Shown here one piece after another: positions 15,709 through 24,499 of a stretch of 32,432 nt of DNA (positions within the stretch are counted from its first letter, which is position 1; the number at the start of each line of letters is the position of its first letter). The notes beneath the pieces are model-generated. The model was given only the letters and a program-made list of their open reading frames with translations. It did no database searches and had not been told where the DNA came from. The stretch is taken from the NCBI GenBank assembly GCA_016297415.1, contig JAEDGQ010000010.1, positions 1 to 32,432 of the forward strand, written 5' to 3'. This DNA comes from Treponema sp. GTDB lineage: Bacteria > Spirochaetota > Spirochaetia > Treponematales > Treponemataceae. The translations under genes and the position numbers were made by a program.

Positions 15709-16287
15709 TTAAAATCTGTAAGTAATTCCACCGGCTACGAAAGAATTAGATACAAATCCCAGTTCTGCAAAAACAGAAAGATTGTCTGTGCAGGAAACCT
15801 TTAATCCCAATGGAACAACACCAAAGATAAAGCCTGGTTCTGAATCCTGACCGTCAATAAGGGCTACTCCGGCATTAAGTGCATGATAGAATTTTACGTG
15901 ATTAAAACCATATTCAAACTGTGTTTTTGCCTGGAGGGTTCCGATTCTACAATCTGTTCTATCATCATCATCAAACTTAATGCCAAACTGTTCGTAACTT
16001 CCGTAAAGTCCTAAAAGGAACCAGTCTGTCATGTAATAATTCACGCCTCCCTGAATTACGCCCATATTCTGTTCTTCCATTTTTTCAACACCGCCAAGAG
16101 CACCAAAAAGTCCGGCAAAAATCTCAACAAAATAAGGAATTACAGATGGTGTACCATATCCGGCATACAACTCAACATGGCCAGCACGGCTGCTGTTGTC
16201 ATATGGCTCGTAATCGTCAGCAAAAACTGTTACTGGAGCTGCAAAAAAAAGAGCAGCTGCGGCTAAAGCAGTAAATTTAGCTTTCAT
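15709..16287 (-). CDS. Small outer-membrane beta-barrel protein
   Basis: The predicted protein has 192 aa. A signal peptide is clear (KAKFTALAAAALFFAAPVTV), with probable cleavage after VFA at residue 23. The mature part alternates polar and aromatic residues in short strands (VELYAGYG, GGVNYYMTDWFLLGLYGSY, FEYGFNHVKFYHALNAGVAL), and the protein ends in aromatic phenylalanine (GGITYRF), the beta-signal read by the BAM machinery. It is probably an 8-stranded barrel. I know of no assigned function. AGAGG lies about 6 nt before the start. It precedes the CHR pair, but a functional link is not evident. Confidence 0.8.
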   Translation of the reverse strand: MKAKFTALAAAALFFAAPVTVFADDYEPYDNSSRAGHVELYAGYGTPSVIPYFVEIFAGLFGALGGVEKMEEQNMGVIQGGVNYYMTDWFLLGLYGSYEQFGIKFDDDDRTDCRIGTLQAKTQFEYGFNHVKFYHALNAGVALIDGQDSEPGFIFGVVPLGLKVSCTDNLSVFAELGFVSNSFVAGGITYRF

Positions 16288-16363
16288 AATAAACCTCTTT
16301 TATGCTGTTTTGTTTAGTAAAAATAAGCATAATCCTCAAGTTACAAATTTCATTTTTATAACA

Positions 16364-17935
16364 TCATTTTGCATTTCTGTTATAAAGAATATTCATTTCT
16401 TTAAGCCACATACCGGCTCTGACACCCTCATCTCCGTACAGAAGATCAGGTCTCATTCTCCAGCTCCAGTTTGCAGTACTTGTTCCTGGATTATTCATGC
16501 GGCAGTCAGAACCAAAACAGAACAAATCCTGCAAAGGCACAATTGCGAAATCTGCAACAGAACTGTAACAAAGACTTACAAGGCCGCGGCACAATTCACC
16601 GCTGGTACGCATGATGTGAGCCTCATCTGCGGAAACAAAACGTCCTTTCAGGTATGAAGCAACAAGGCTCAGACAGTCATCATTCATTGCATTAAGGCTG
16701 CCCTGAGTAGTATCGTTATCGTGAGTTCCTGTATATGCCACACAATTTGAATCTTTATATGTATGAGGAAGGAATCCGTTTTTAAGGCCGCCGGAAGTTC
16801 TTTCTGCAGTATCAAAACCAAATTGAAGGATTTTCATTCCAGGAAGACCTGTTTTATCCCTGAGGGCTCTAACAGAATCTGTAATTTCCCCAAGGTCTTC
16901 TGCGATTAAAGGCAGATCACCCAGTTCTTTTTTTATCTGATTAAAAAGCGCAATTCCAGGCCCTTTTACCCATTTGCCCTTCTCTGCGGTTTTTTCACCG
17001 TTTTTTACAGACCAGTAAGCATCAAAACCACGGAAATGATCAATGCGCACATAATCAGTCAGTTTAAGCATCTGTTTTACACGAAGTACCCACCAGCTGA
17101 AGTTGTCTTCTTCAAGTTTTTTCCAGTCATAAAGAGGGTTTCCCCACAGCTGACCTGTAGGACTAAAATAATCAGGAGGAACACCAGCTACAGTTTTTGG
17201 AACACCGGAAGCATTAAGCTGAAAATATTTCTGGTTAGCCCAGACATCGGCACTGTCAGGAGAAACAAAAATAGGAATATCTCCGATAATTTCTACATTT
17301 TTTTCTGATGCATATTCATGAAGTGCATTCCACTGTGTAAACGCAAAAAACTGAGTAACTTTTGTGTTATGGATTTCGTCTTTATGCTGGCTGTTCCATT
17401 TTTCAACAGCTTCTTTTTCGTGATTTCTCAGTTCTTTAGGCCAGGCTTTATTCCACATACCTTTATCGTCGTAATGACTTTTTATACTGCGGAAGGATGC
17501 GTAGTCATCAAGCCAGAAACTGTTCTGTTTACAGAAAGAATTGAAAGCTTTTTTAAAATCAGGAGAAATCTTTTCAACTTTTGAAGTAATATTTTTTAAG
17601 GCTGCAGTTTTCCACCACACAACGCTGCCATAATCTATATTGCCGTCATATTTTATGTAGTCAGGCACTTCAATATCTTCTTTTAAAGCCCATCCCCTGT
17701 CTGCAAGGTCATCAAAATCGATTAAGAGAGGATTAAGGGCAAAAGTTGAAAATGACTGATAAGGAGAATCCCCGTATCCTGTTGGACCTAAAGGAAGAAC
17801 CTGCCACAAACCGACTCCGCTGGCAGAAAGCCAGTCAACAAAATCAAAGGCAGCTTTTCCAATAGTTCCAATTCCAGGTGTTGAAGGAAGGGATACAGGA
17901 TGAAGTAAAATTCCAGAGTTACGTAATAATTTCAT
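16364..17935 (-). CDS. malQ: 4-alpha-glucanotransferase (amylomaltase)
   Basis: This glycoside hydrolase family 77 enzyme transfers alpha-1,4-glucan segments in maltodextrin or glycogen metabolism. The 523-aa length is typical for the simple bacterial form. Catalytic motifs are YVRIDHFRGF (nucleophile D299), LIAEDLGE (acid/base E346) and TGTHDND (D406). The N-terminal GLWQVLPLGPTGYGDSPYQS is diagnostic of the family. It lies 77 bp upstream of the outer-membrane protein gene on the same strand, and appears independent of its neighbours. Confidence 0.96.
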   Translation of the reverse strand: MKLLRNSGILLHPVSLPSTPGIGTIGKAAFDFVDWLSASGVGLWQVLPLGPTGYGDSPYQSFSTFALNPLLIDFDDLADRGWALKEDIEVPDYIKYDGNIDYGSVVWWKTAALKNITSKVEKISPDFKKAFNSFCKQNSFWLDDYASFRSIKSHYDDKGMWNKAWPKELRNHEKEAVEKWNSQHKDEIHNTKVTQFFAFTQWNALHEYASEKNVEIIGDIPIFVSPDSADVWANQKYFQLNASGVPKTVAGVPPDYFSPTGQLWGNPLYDWKKLEEDNFSWWVLRVKQMLKLTDYVRIDHFRGFDAYWSVKNGEKTAEKGKWVKGPGIALFNQIKKELGDLPLIAEDLGEITDSVRALRDKTGLPGMKILQFGFDTAERTSGGLKNGFLPHTYKDSNCVAYTGTHDNDTTQGSLNAMNDDCLSLVASYLKGRFVSADEAHIMRTSGELCRGLVSLCYSSVADFAIVPLQDLFCFGSDCRMNNPGTSTANWSWRMRPDLLYGDEGVRAGMWLKEMNILYNRNAK

Positions 17936-18004
17936 AATTCCATTTTATCACAGAAAGTTATCACAGAATGAAAAAATTACGATTTTATAACACAGATTAT
18001 AAAA

Positions 18005-18955
18005 CTAGTTTTTAGACTTCATTTCCATAAGCTGGCTTAAAATAATGGCTGCAAACATAATTGCACAACCAGTTATTTCACGCAAAGAAAGAACCTTTCC
18101 TCCCATTGCAAACCATGCTGCAAAAGCAGCTTCAGCCAGTACAGCAAAAACACTTTCCATACACATAATCAGGCTGGAAATTGTAGCTTCACAGAACTGC
18201 TGTCCTATAATCTGAAGTGTATAAGCAACACCACAGCTCATAATACCGGAATACAGAATAGGAAGAAGAGCTGCTTTAATTCCAGAAAGTTCTGGTGTTT
18301 CAAAAATAAACATACAGATACAGCTGATAATTCCAGATACAAAGAACTGAACACAGCTGAGTTTTACACCATCACATTCAGGGGCAAACTTTTCGATCAA
18401 TAAAATCTGAATTGCAAAGAAAATGGCACAGATAAATGCAAGCACATCGCTTTTTGTAATGGCACCAAGACCTCTGTCGTCAATACAAAGGAAATAAAGC
18501 CCCGCAAAACCAATTAAAACACAAATCCAGGTAAAAGCTGGTACACGTTTCTTAAACAACAATCCGATTACAGGAACCAGGAACATGTACATGGCTGTAA
18601 TAAAGGCAATTTTTCCTGCAGAGTGATTTGGATCTACAAAGGCAAACTGCTGAAAATTTGTTGCCAGACAAAGTGCAATACCGAGGAAAGACCCGTAAAT
18701 TACAGTTTTTTTGTCATTCTTTTTACGTTCAGCAAGCTGTTCTTCTGTCATTGAACGGCCTGTAACAGCATCACGAATAAAGATTACAGGGAGCAGAACT
18801 ACAGCTCCAAGAACAGTACGAATACCGTTAAAAGTAAAAGATTCAACTAATTTTGAACCTTCACTCTGACTTACAAATGAGATTCCCCAGATAAGGGCTG
18901 TTAAAAGCAGGAGTACAACTCCTGTAAACGATGTTTTTGTTTTATTTTCGTTCAT
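18005..18955 (-). CDS. DMT-superfamily permease (EamA family)
   Basis: The predicted protein has 316 aa and about ten membrane helices arranged as two EamA repeats. The first begins LLLLTALIWGISFVSQSEG. The central loop carries a charged insert (TGRSMTEEQLAERKKNDKK), and the second repeat includes ALLPILYSGIMSCGVAYTLQIIGQQ. Members export amino acids or other metabolites; the substrate is unknown. GGAG lies 8 nt before the start. It is flanked by malQ and an MCP gene with short gaps, all on the minus strand. Confidence 0.88.
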   Translation of the reverse strand: MNENKTKTSFTGVVLLLLTALIWGISFVSQSEGSKLVESFTFNGIRTVLGAVVLLPVIFIRDAVTGRSMTEEQLAERKKNDKKTVIYGSFLGIALCLATNFQQFAFVDPNHSAGKIAFITAMYMFLVPVIGLLFKKRVPAFTWICVLIGFAGLYFLCIDDRGLGAITKSDVLAFICAIFFAIQILLIEKFAPECDGVKLSCVQFFVSGIISCICMFIFETPELSGIKAALLPILYSGIMSCGVAYTLQIIGQQFCEATISSLIMCMESVFAVLAEAAFAAWFAMGGKVLSLREITGCAIMFAAIILSQLMEMKSKN

Positions 18956-18991
18956 ACTAAAACTCCAGTATGAACAAGTATATTAAACCTT

Positions 18992-20845
18992 TTATTCTGT
19001 TTTGAATACCTTCATTGCATTAACAAGTTCTTTCGCATTGGCACTAAGTTCTTCAGCCATAGCAGCAAGTTCTTCAGATGCACTGGCATTCTGCTGAGTA
19101 ACTGAATCCAGCTGTTCAATGGCAGTATTAACCTGCTGTGCTCCCTTATCCTGTTCAGCACAGGCTACAGAGATTTCATCAATAAGGACTGTGGTCTGCT
19201 GGATATCTGGTATAACACCATTAATCTTGCTGTCTGCAGTTTCAGCTCTGGAGATTGTACTTTCCGAAAGCTGGACAATTTCAACGGCGGCTTCTTTTGT
19301 GCTTTCGGCCAGTTTCCGGACTTCCCCCGCAACAACGGCAAAACCTTTACCAGCATCTCCAGCCCGGGCTGCTTCAATTGCGGCATTCAGGGCCAGCATA
19401 TTTGTTTTATTTGCAATACTTTCGATTACTGCAATTTTTTCTGCAATAGTTTTGACAGCTTCAACAGCTTCATTAACAGCCAGTGCTGTTTCGCTGCTTT
19501 CAGCTGAAGTTCGTTCTGCAATTTCACCAGTTTCCCGTGCATTTACAGCTGTCTGTCTGATATTTGAAGCAATCTGTTCAACAGTAGCACTCATTTCCTC
19601 TGTTGAAGCAGCCTGCTGACTGGCTCCTGCAGAAATTGACTGACTGGACATACTTATCTGTTCACTTCCAGAAAGCACCTGATTAGCAGAAGATTTTACT
19701 TTTAATACGATTCCCGTTAACAGATCAAGAAAATCATTTGTATAAATGGCAATTGAAGCAAATTCATCATTACCATTTACAGGAAGCCGGTAAGTAAGGT
19801 CTGCATCTCCGGATGTAAGATTCTTCATGGCCTTCTGAACTCTGTTAAGAGGCACAATTACTTTCCATGAAAGAACTGCAATCATCAGAATTAGAAGAAC
19901 TGCAATGATAATGATGATACAAATAATAAGTGGAGTAAAAAGCTTTTTAAGGAGAATCTTTGTAACTGTGAGAGTTTTTCCAACATAAAGAGTCGTAAGG
20001 TAATTTCCTTTTCTGTCTGTCATAGGATAGTAATAGGAAATCAAGGTCTGTCCGTTAATGTTATTGATAAAGCTTGTTACCTTTCCGGCAGCAGCTTCAT
20101 CAATGGGAAATGTATTATCAATATCAGTTCCCTTCATTCCATCAAGAGTTGTTACTACACGGGTATAACCGTCGAAAATTGTAATGTTACAGTCAGAATA
20201 AGCTTTTACTCTGTCTACAAGTTCCTGGGAAGAAAGAACTGAAATTACAGCAATAGAACCAGTAATTTTTCCACCTTTATAAACAGGGAGAACACAAACT
20301 GCATAAAGTGTAGGTCCATGCTTTTCAAAATCAATGAACTCTATTCCGTTCAGGGCATCAATCATTACCTGTTTGTTTTTTAATTCACCAAACTTCGGAT
20401 TTGAAACCTGTTTTACCTTACTGTCTGTAATTATTACTCGTGCTACGCTGGAACCACCCAGTGACTGGACAATACTTTCTGCAATTTCAGAAGCATTTGA
20501 TGTGTTTAGTTTTTCATTTTCCAGCATGTATTCAAAAGTTTTTGCATATGCACGGGCTGTTTTTTCCACGCTGCAGAGGTGAGAATCCATCTCTCTTGTA
20601 AGAATTAAAGACTTTTCTCTTGTGTCATTTTCAAAGAATTCTTTAAGGCCTGTATCAAGTTGAAAATATACAACAGCACCTAATACTGCTGAACAGAGAA
20701 GTATTGCACTGCAGAAAACAGTAATTAAAAATCGGGAAACAGAAGATTTTTTCTGTTTTTCAGGCTTTTTCTCTAAAATCATTTCTATATTTTCAGAACC
20801 TCCGCCCTGCTGTTCTTCAGTTACATTATTTTCAGTGTTTTTCAT
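18992..20845 (-). CDS. Methyl-accepting chemotaxis protein
   Basis: The open frame could start at 20941, but I choose 20845 (about 617 aa). A TATAAT lies inside the longer version at 20880-20885, and GAGG precedes the inner ATG. Residue numbers are for the 617-aa form. A charged cytoplasmic N-terminus leads to a first membrane helix at about 39-61, then a Cache-like periplasmic sensor (about 65-290), a second helix at about 305-325, a HAMP domain, and the MCP signalling coiled coil. The hairpin tip NKTNMLALNAAIEAARAGD is perfectly recognisable, as is the adjoining GKGFAVVAGEVRKLAEST. It lacks the C-terminal NWETF-type tail and ends KVFKTE. The ligand is unknown. Confidence 0.93.
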   Translation of the reverse strand: MKNTENNVTEEQQGGGSENIEMILEKKPEKQKKSSVSRFLITVFCSAILLCSAVLGAVVYFQLDTGLKEFFENDTREKSLILTREMDSHLCSVEKTARAYAKTFEYMLENEKLNTSNASEIAESIVQSLGGSSVARVIITDSKVKQVSNPKFGELKNKQVMIDALNGIEFIDFEKHGPTLYAVCVLPVYKGGKITGSIAVISVLSSQELVDRVKAYSDCNITIFDGYTRVVTTLDGMKGTDIDNTFPIDEAAAGKVTSFINNINGQTLISYYYPMTDRKGNYLTTLYVGKTLTVTKILLKKLFTPLIICIIIIIAVLLILMIAVLSWKVIVPLNRVQKAMKNLTSGDADLTYRLPVNGNDEFASIAIYTNDFLDLLTGIVLKVKSSANQVLSGSEQISMSSQSISAGASQQAASTEEMSATVEQIASNIRQTAVNARETGEIAERTSAESSETALAVNEAVEAVKTIAEKIAVIESIANKTNMLALNAAIEAARAGDAGKGFAVVAGEVRKLAESTKEAAVEIVQLSESTISRAETADSKINGVIPDIQQTTVLIDEISVACAEQDKGAQQVNTAIEQLDSVTQQNASASEELAAMAEELSANAKELVNAMKVFKTE

Positions 20846-20879
20846 AGAAGCTGCATCCTCAAAAAAAAGTATTACAGTA

Positions 20880-20885
20880 ATTATA
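20880..20885 (-). promoter_or_regulatory. -10 element upstream of the MCP gene
   Basis: There is a perfect TATAAT on the minus strand, 34 bp before the ATG at 20845. No good -35 box is visible at 17 bp. Its main value is that it argues against the longer 20941 start. Confidence 0.4.
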
Positions 20886-20956
20886 CATGAATAGAAAAAT
20901 CTGTGGTTAAAATTATTGTGAACTTTGGATAATTCCTTCAAATATTCCTGCTTATT

Positions 20957-21171
20957 AGGGCAAACGCATTATAATATATTCCCTGCTAAAAATGGCTTCC
21001 AGTCGTGAAAACGTCTTGTCGAAACCGCATGCTAGCATGCTACACGCGTTTTGTGCTTGTAACTATATACGTTTGCCGCTCTCGCGGCAGCACAAAACGA
21101 GTGTTTTCGCAAGCCGTTTCACTCCTTTGCGCCATTTTCAATACAAAATCAGTTATAATGGGTTTGCCCTG
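20957..21171. mobile_element. MITE-like element, copy 2 (about 213-215 bp)
   Basis: This element has the same length and orientation as copy 1 at 9787-9999. Its terminal inverted repeat is more complete: AGGGCAAACGCATTATAA at the left, and the reverse complement of AGGGCAAACCCATTATAA at the right. A perfect 14-bp palindrome, GCATGCTAGCATGC, lies inside. It is flanked by a perfect 21-bp direct duplication (20936-20956 and 21172-21192; it starts CTTCAAATAT and ends GCTTATT). It sits directly upstream of the sufC promoter. The short open frames inside it are not credible genes. Confidence 0.87.
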
Positions 21172-21190
21172 CTTCAAATATTCCTGCTTA

Positions 21191-21219
21191 TTCACTATTA
21201 ATGGAAAATTCAGTATACT
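21191..21219 (+). promoter_or_regulatory. Candidate sufC promoter, leaderless start
   Basis: TTCACT (21191-21196) and TATACT (21214-21219) are spaced by 17 bp. The ATG of sufC follows only 6 bp after the -10 box, so the transcript would start at or next to the start codon. The first two bases of the -35 box belong to the right copy of the 21-bp duplication made by the MITE-like element. Confidence 0.5.
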
Positions 21220-21225
21220 TTTGCT

Positions 21226-21966
21226 ATGGCAAATTTATTACAGATTAAAGACTTATCCGTAAACATAGAAAAAAAACAGGTTCTTAACGGAATTAACCTT
21301 AATGTAAATCCAGGTGAAACTCATGTTCTTATGGGACCAAACGGTGCCGGAAAATCAACTCTTGGTTATACAATCATGGGAAATCCACGTTACACAGTAA
21401 CAGGCGGAAAGATTTTCTTTGATGGTGAAGACATTACAGAAATGAGTCCTGATAAACGGGCTGCAAAAGGTATTTTTCTTTCTTTCCAGCAGCCTCTTGA
21501 AGTACCTGGAATTTCGCTTGAAACTTTTATAAAAAATGCCATCCAGCAGCAGACTGGAGAAAGAGTAAAACTGTTCCATTTCCAGAAGGAATTAAAAGCT
21601 AAAATGGCTCTTCTTAACATGGACGAAAGTTACGCCAGCCGCGACCTTAATGTTGGTTTTTCAGGCGGTGAACGCAAAAAGAGTGAAATCTTACAGCTTT
21701 TAATGCTCAAGCCAAAACTTGCAATTCTTGACGAAACAGACTCAGGTCTTGACGTTGATGCAGTACGCACAGTTTCAAAAGGAATTGAAGAATACCAGAA
21801 AAGCCAGAACGGTGCTCTGATTATAATTACTCACTCAACAAAAATTCTTGAAAGCCTTAAAGTTGACCAGACTCATGTACTTGTAAAAGGAAAAATCGTT
21901 AAAGACGACGACAGCTCCCTTGTACAGAAAATCAACGACGAAGGATTTGAAAAGTTTATAAAATAA
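21226..21966 (+). CDS. sufC: SUF iron-sulfur assembly ATPase SufC
   Basis: This 246-aa ABC-type ATPase is a soluble partner of SufB and SufD in Fe-S cluster assembly. Motifs are Walker A GPNGAGKS (37-44), the Q-loop in FLSFQQP, signature FSGGERKK (145-152), Walker B LAILDETDSGLD (165-176) and the switch histidine in ITHS (H203). The FSGGERKK and DETDSGLD variants are typical of SufC rather than of transporters. sufB starts 2 bp after its stop. No Shine-Dalgarno sequence lies before the start, in line with a leaderless transcript. Confidence 0.97.
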   Translation: MANLLQIKDLSVNIEKKQVLNGINLNVNPGETHVLMGPNGAGKSTLGYTIMGNPRYTVTGGKIFFDGEDITEMSPDKRAAKGIFLSFQQPLEVPGISLETFIKNAIQQQTGERVKLFHFQKELKAKMALLNMDESYASRDLNVGFSGGERKKSEILQLLMLKPKLAILDETDSGLDVDAVRTVSKGIEEYQKSQNGALIIITHSTKILESLKVDQTHVLVKGKIVKDDDSSLVQKINDEGFEKFIK

Positions 21967-21968
21967 AT

Positions 21969-23399
21969 ATGGAAAAAGATAATAAAATCGACATTTCAAA
22001 ATTCTCAGAAAAACCTGACAGTTCTTCTCCTTACGACTTCCGTTATGAAGAAAAAGAAGGAGAATTCTACCGCAATAAGGCAGGGTTAACAGCAGAAATT
22101 GTTTCAAAACTTTCTGAAGACAAAAACGATCCTGACTGGATGAAGGAATTCCGTCTTAAATCCCTGGCACTTTACAATCAGCTAAGAGAACCTGAATGGG
22201 GTCCTGATATTTCAGGTCTCAACATCGACAATATTGCCACATACGTCCGCCCCAACACAAAAATGCAGGGTAAGTGGGAAGATGTTCCACAGGACATTAA
22301 AGATACATTTGAAAAACTTGGTATTCCGGAAGCTGAACGCACTTCTCTTGCTGGTGTCGGAGCCCAGTACGACTCAGAACTTGTTTACCACAATCTTCAG
22401 GAAGAAGTTGCAAAACAGGGCGTAATTTACACAGACTTTGAAAGTTCTCTCCGCGGCGAATATGCTGACATGGTAAAGGAACACTTCATGCAGCTGGTAA
22501 AACCTGACGACCACAAATTTGCAGCCCTTCACGGAGCCGTATGGTCCGGCGGTAGTTTTGTATACGTTCCAAAAAATGTAAAGGTTGAAATTCCTCTGCA
22601 GTCATATTTCCGCTTGAATGCAAAAGGCGCAGGTCAGTTTGAGCATACACTTATCATCGTAGACGAAGGAGCTGACCTTCACTTTATTGAAGGCTGTTCT
22701 GCACCAAAATACAATGTTGCAAACCTTCACGCAGGCTGTGTAGAACTTTATGTTAAAAAAGGCGCACACCTTCGCTATTCTACAGTAGAAAACTGGTCAA
22801 AAAACATGTACAACCTGAACACAAAGCGTGCCAGAGTTGAAGAAGGCGGTTCAATTGAATGGGTTTCAGGTTCATTCGGAAGCCACATTTCATACCTTTA
22901 CCCTGAAAGTGACCTGATTGGCCGTGGAGCAAGAGCTGAGTTTACAGGCGTAACATTTGCAGGCGAAGGACAGAATCTGGACACTGGTGCCAAAATGGTT
23001 CACATTGCTCCGGACACAACTTCACTTATTACAACAAAATCTCTTTCAAAATCAGGGGGCGTTTCAACATACCGCTCTGCAATTTACATAGGTAAAGAAG
23101 CAAAAGGAGCAAAGGCCAGCGTAAGCTGTGAATCACTGATGCTGGACAACCAGAGCCGCTCGGACACAATACCTGCCATGGACATTCACACCGACGAATG
23201 CGATGTAGGACACGAAGCCAAAATCGGCCGCATCAGTAACGACGCCATTTTCTATTTAATGAGCCGCGGAATCAGTGAAGAAGAAGCCAGAACAATGATA
23301 GTTTCAGGCTTTGCAAATCCAGTTTCAAAGGAACTGCCTCTGGAATACGCTGTAGAAATGAACAACCTGATTCGTCTTGAAATGAAGGGGAACTGCTAA
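21969..23399 (+). CDS. sufB: Fe-S cluster assembly scaffold SufB
   Basis: This 476-aa protein is of normal length for SufB and forms the SufBC2D scaffold on which clusters are built. Recognisable stretches are GAVWSGGSFVYVPKNVKVEIPLQ, the beta-helix core (SAPKYNVANLHAGCVE, VENWSKNMYNLNTKR) and the C-terminal helices. In TDECDVGHEAKIGRI the cysteine matches the conserved functional Cys of SufB, and FYLMSRGISEEEA follows. It is directly coupled to sufC. A hairpin overlaps its stop codon, and the expected next gene, sufD, is displaced by about 7.1 kb. Confidence 0.97.
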   Translation: MEKDNKIDISKFSEKPDSSSPYDFRYEEKEGEFYRNKAGLTAEIVSKLSEDKNDPDWMKEFRLKSLALYNQLREPEWGPDISGLNIDNIATYVRPNTKMQGKWEDVPQDIKDTFEKLGIPEAERTSLAGVGAQYDSELVYHNLQEEVAKQGVIYTDFESSLRGEYADMVKEHFMQLVKPDDHKFAALHGAVWSGGSFVYVPKNVKVEIPLQSYFRLNAKGAGQFEHTLIIVDEGADLHFIEGCSAPKYNVANLHAGCVELYVKKGAHLRYSTVENWSKNMYNLNTKRARVEEGGSIEWVSGSFGSHISYLYPESDLIGRGARAEFTGVTFAGEGQNLDTGAKMVHIAPDTTSLITTKSLSKSGGVSTYRSAIYIGKEAKGAKASVSCESLMLDNQSRSDTIPAMDIHTDECDVGHEAKIGRISNDAIFYLMSRGISEEEARTMIVSGFANPVSKELPLEYAVEMNNLIRLEMKGNC

Positions 23400-23432
23400 A
23401 GAACATCAGCTTAAAATATGCTGGTGTTCTTT
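23398..23432. terminator. Hairpin at the sufB stop codon
   Basis: AAAGAACATCAGC (23398-23410) pairs with GCTGGTGTTCTTT (23420-23432), 13 bp with one G-T pair, around a 9-nt AT loop. The 3' arm is T-rich but is not followed by a long T-tract, so termination is likely but not certain. It overlaps the 3' ends of sufB and of the convergent ATPase pseudogene. Confidence 0.55.
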
Positions 23433-24325
23433 ACATATCTTCCATACTCAGTCCTGCTGTTTTTACTGAATATCCGCTTAATTCGGATTTGAGTGCTGTT
23501 TTAAGGATGTCAACTTTTTCGGCAAGTTTGGACAGGTTTATTCTGTTTGCCTGGTCTTTGACTTCATAAATATCACAAGTTTTTTCAAAGTCATTAACAG
23601 CAATCACATCAACTTCATTCTGACCTTTACGATCCCACCAGCCACCGATTTTTGAAACCTGTTTTTCTTCATTAATCTTATTTATAAAATAAAGTTCCAG
23701 AGTTTTTCCTGTAAAAGTTTCATAATCACGCAGAATAACAGATTTCAATAATTCGTACTGACCAAGTTCAATAAGATTCTGATTTGCATAAATAAAACGG
23801 AAATAAAATCGTAAATAACTGTCAGTAATCTGCCAACAGGCATTACGACTTTCAGTTTTTGAAAACAACGGACGGATCGGTTTGATAACATCATAAACCT
23901 TATAAAGATTTGCTAAATATGCACCTGTATTTTTTTAGAATCACAGAATCAATTTCACTTTGAGAAGTCATTCCCCTTGAAATCAATGCAAGAATCGAAA
24001 AATAAACACCATAATCTTTTCCCATCTCGCTTACAAGAATATCCTTGCCGTCAATTAAAAAAGGAGATGTAATTCCAGTTACATATTCGATCATTTTTTG
24101 TTTTGTGGTGCTGCCTGACTCCATCAGAAGCGAAACATACCTGGCAACTCCCCCGCTAAGCATATACAGGCACAATAAATCTTCACTGGTATATTGAGGA
24201 TTATAGTCACTTAAAACTTCTTTACAGACAGAAGGTAAAAACGGCATCAAATTAATCTTAGCTGTAGCACGACCAAAAAGAGGTTCTTTATTATCTTCAA
24301 ATATTTTTTTCATCATTGAAAACAC
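23431..24325 (-). pseudogene. Truncated, frameshifted ATPase of the archaeal-ATPase / DUF234 type
   Basis: There are two consecutive minus-strand open frames, 23900-24325 (from a GTG) and 23431-23868. The first shows SMMKKIFEDNKEPLFGRATAKI and GGVARYV, the middle of this ATPase family. The second shows LRFYFRFIYANQ and NEVDVIAV, the DUF234 nuclease-like C-terminal part. Removing one A from an A7 run (T7 at 23930-23936) joins them: the shifted frame reads NTGAYLANLYKVYDVI and continues into the second frame. The N-terminal ATP-binding half is absent, with GC-rich repeat copy B lying just upstream. It is therefore a dead gene, unless the A-run is a sequencing error, and even then it would be truncated. 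Confidence 0.82.
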
Positions 24326-24354
24326 TGAATGAAGTGATGCAAAATAATCCTTTT

Positions 24355-24430
24355 AGGGGAGAAGTCTCTCCCCTGGTTCGTACTTCGTTACTCACACACC
24401 CCTCTCTGCGGGACACATTCCCGCAACGCC
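24355..24430 (-). repeat. GC-rich intergenic repeat, copy B
   Basis: Read on the minus strand it starts GGCGTTGCGGG and ends AGGGGAGAGACTTCTCCCC. It matches copy A (4666-4741) in length, block order and both hairpins, and differs mainly in loops and compensating stem bases. It lies at the broken 5' end of the ATPase pseudogene. Confidence 0.75.
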
Positions 24431-24499
24431 TTTGGAACTTAATATGAAAGTTACCGGGAAACAATTTTTATGGAATTTACCGGTAATAAAATTTTAGAA

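Noticed and set aside
19119..19619. 166-aa frame antisense to the MCP signalling domain
   Set aside because: It is an Ala/Ser-rich shadow of the coiled-coil coding sequence, with no start signal of its own.
20846..20941. Longer start for the MCP gene
   Set aside because: The extension contains a perfect TATAAT on the coding strand and begins within the 21-bp duplication beside the MITE-like element. The inner ATG at 20845 has a better ribosome binding site.
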